Assembly (NCBI RefSeq): GCF_000420305.1
Contig: NZ_ATUR01000003.1
Coordinates: 186,001-250,000 of the forward strand
Length of the DNA stretch: 64,000 nt
Source: Novosphingopyxis baekryungensis DSM 16222
GTDB taxonomy: Bacteria; Pseudomonadota; Alphaproteobacteria; Sphingomonadales; Sphingomonadaceae
Direction of reading: 5' to 3'
In this document: positions 63,150 to 64,000 of the stretch, piece by piece
How positions within the stretch are numbered: the stretch's first letter is position 1
Layout of the letters: every line of letters begins with the position of its first letter
Translations under genes and position numbers: made by a program
Notes under the pieces: model-generated
What the model was told of the DNA's origin: nothing
Database searches by the model: none
The model's input: only the letters and a program-made list of their open reading frames with translations

Positions 63150-63949
63150 TCGTATCCGCGCTGGATCAGGCAGCCGATCCTTCGCTCGATGCTACGATCT
63201 GTTCTCGGCATTTCCAAAGAGCAGAGAACGGTCCGTTGCAGGAAGTCATGTTCAGGCTCGCAAATTCCGACGGGCAGCGCAGCAACGCGCAATTTCTGCT
63301 CAACCAAATCTATGCACGCAAGGGTTTCGGTTCGAATCATTCGTTCGCCCGGTCCCAAAAGTCTTCGACGTTCATTGCGTCCGTGGAAGATTATATCTTT
63401 GGCACCCTTACGCTGACCGCCGATTCAAGTGACGGCCTTGGGCTAGATTCGACCTTCCGAGACGAAATTGATTATTTCCGTGCAACAGCACGTCTGGACA
63501 TATGTGAGCTGACCAAGTTTGCGTTCGATCCATCCCCGCGCTCGCGGCCATTACTGGCCGCATTGTTCCACATCATATATATTTACGGGGTTAGCCACTT
63601 AAACTGCAGCGACTTGCTCATTGAAGTGAATCCGCGACATGTCCGTTTTTACGAAACGATGCTTGGATTTAGCAAAGTAGGGGCTCCACGAACGAACAGA
63701 CATGTTTGCGCGCCGGCTCAGCTCATGCACATTACAGTCGATCAGGTCAGTGAATCGATCCGGATGCTTGCCGGAAAACAGACCCCCGGCGAACGGTCTT
63801 TGTACCCTTATTTTTTCAGCCCAGCGGAAGAGGCTGGCATACGGACACGGCTTGCCAGGGAAAATGGACTGGGACGAACGAACGACGTCACGTCTCTAGG
63901 GAGCACTTTAGCCGTTCCAGGCCCATCCAGCCGTCAAAAAGTGCATTAA
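63146..63949 (+). CDS. N-acyl amino acid synthase, FeeM-like (PEP-CTERM/exosortase-associated type)
   Basis: The 267-residue GNAT-fold protein is related to FeeM and acyl-homoserine-lactone synthases. It has FRLANSDGQRSNAQFLLNQI and IYARKGFGSN near the N-terminus, the core ICELTKFAFDP, and a later EVNPRHVRFYETMLGFSKVG. Such enzymes join a fatty acyl group from ACP to an amino acid, giving long-chain N-acyl amino acids that may be signals. A subfamily is linked to exosortase loci; the XrtA cluster in this window is about 50 kb away. The ATG at 63146 has no ribosome-binding site and overlaps a short upstream ORF. Codon use is AT-richer than average. Confidence 0.8.
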   Translation: MIVSALDQAADPSLDATICSRHFQRAENGPLQEVMFRLANSDGQRSNAQFLLNQIYARKGFGSNHSFARSQKSSTFIASVEDYIFGTLTLTADSSDGLGLDSTFRDEIDYFRATARLDICELTKFAFDPSPRSRPLLAALFHIIYIYGVSHLNCSDLLIEVNPRHVRFYETMLGFSKVGAPRTNRHVCAPAQLMHITVDQVSESIRMLAGKQTPGERSLYPYFFSPAEEAGIRTRLARENGLGRTNDVTSLGSTLAVPGPSSRQKVH

Positions 63950-63952
63950 AAA

Positions 63953-63982
63953 GGCGGGAAGAAACATCTGTTTCTTCCCGCC
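63953..63982. terminator. Strong hairpin at the right end of the window
   Basis: A perfect 13-bp stem (GGCGGGAAGAAAC and its complement) with loop ATCT. The A-tract lies on the left (AAAAA), so a U-tract forms only for leftward transcripts. It ends a gene beyond the right edge and may also stop the synthase transcript. Confidence 0.8.
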
Positions 63983-64000
63983 CTTGAACATTGCCAGATT

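Overview
The window looks chromosomal and comes from an alphaproteobacterium, most likely Sphingomonadales. This rests on high GC, tightly packed genes with many ATGA/TGATG overlaps, an exosortase A (XrtA)-associated exopolysaccharide locus of the kind found in sphingomonads, a LiuR-type MerR operator, a fused KorA and an AcvB-type hydrolase. I cannot name a genus from the sequence alone.

Layout. 1-14.0 kb is an XrtA/PEP-CTERM-associated exopolysaccharide locus. A leftward run holds an export lipoprotein, chain-length determinant, tyrosine autokinase, outer-membrane barrel, ATPase, polysaccharide deacetylase and a FemAB-like transferase cut by the window edge. Next to it is a second leftward pair (PLP decarboxylase, AMP-forming acyl ligase), and divergent from that a rightward operon (acyltransferase, acyl carrier protein, two small alpha/beta hydrolases). 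The carrier-protein and ligase part has no settled function. A tRNA-Met with its own promoter follows. 14.3-19.2 kb is a lysyl-phosphatidylglycerol locus: an mprF-like gene with two in-frame stops in its membrane half, a VirJ-like hydrolase and an AcvB-like hydrolase. 20-22 kb holds a four-domain PAS-GGDEF-EAL-BLUF protein, and 22.4-28.1 kb a complete RND efflux operon.

28-43.5 kb is mostly housekeeping: a four-helix-bundle stress-type protein, a ferredoxin-reductase-like flavoprotein, an RNA ligase-like protein, mltG, a diguanylate cyclase, then the fatty-acid genes fabF, acpP, fabG and fabD. A GxxExxY gene flanked by 27-bp inverted repeats sits between fabG and fabD. Acyl-CoA dehydrogenase with a MerR regulator, hisI and purF follow. 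43.5-47.1 kb is a small accessory patch of unknown genes. 47.2-61.9 kb holds DUF2252, cfa with a beta-lactamase-like lipoprotein, photolyase, korAB with a previously easy-to-miss 34-residue membrane ORF between them, rppH, DUF481, TPR and rsmB genes. 62.2-64 kb has a dead IS3-family remnant and an N-acyl amino acid synthase (FeeM-like) gene of a type often linked to exosortase systems.

The most promising leads are the acyl-carrier/ligase/decarboxylase module of the XrtA locus, the repeat-flanked GxxExxY unit inside the fab cluster, the C-terminal BLUF domain on a dual GGDEF-EAL protein, the interrupted mprF beside two lysyl-PG hydrolase genes, and the micro-ORF between korA and korB. All functional statements are from reading the sequence; no database search was run.
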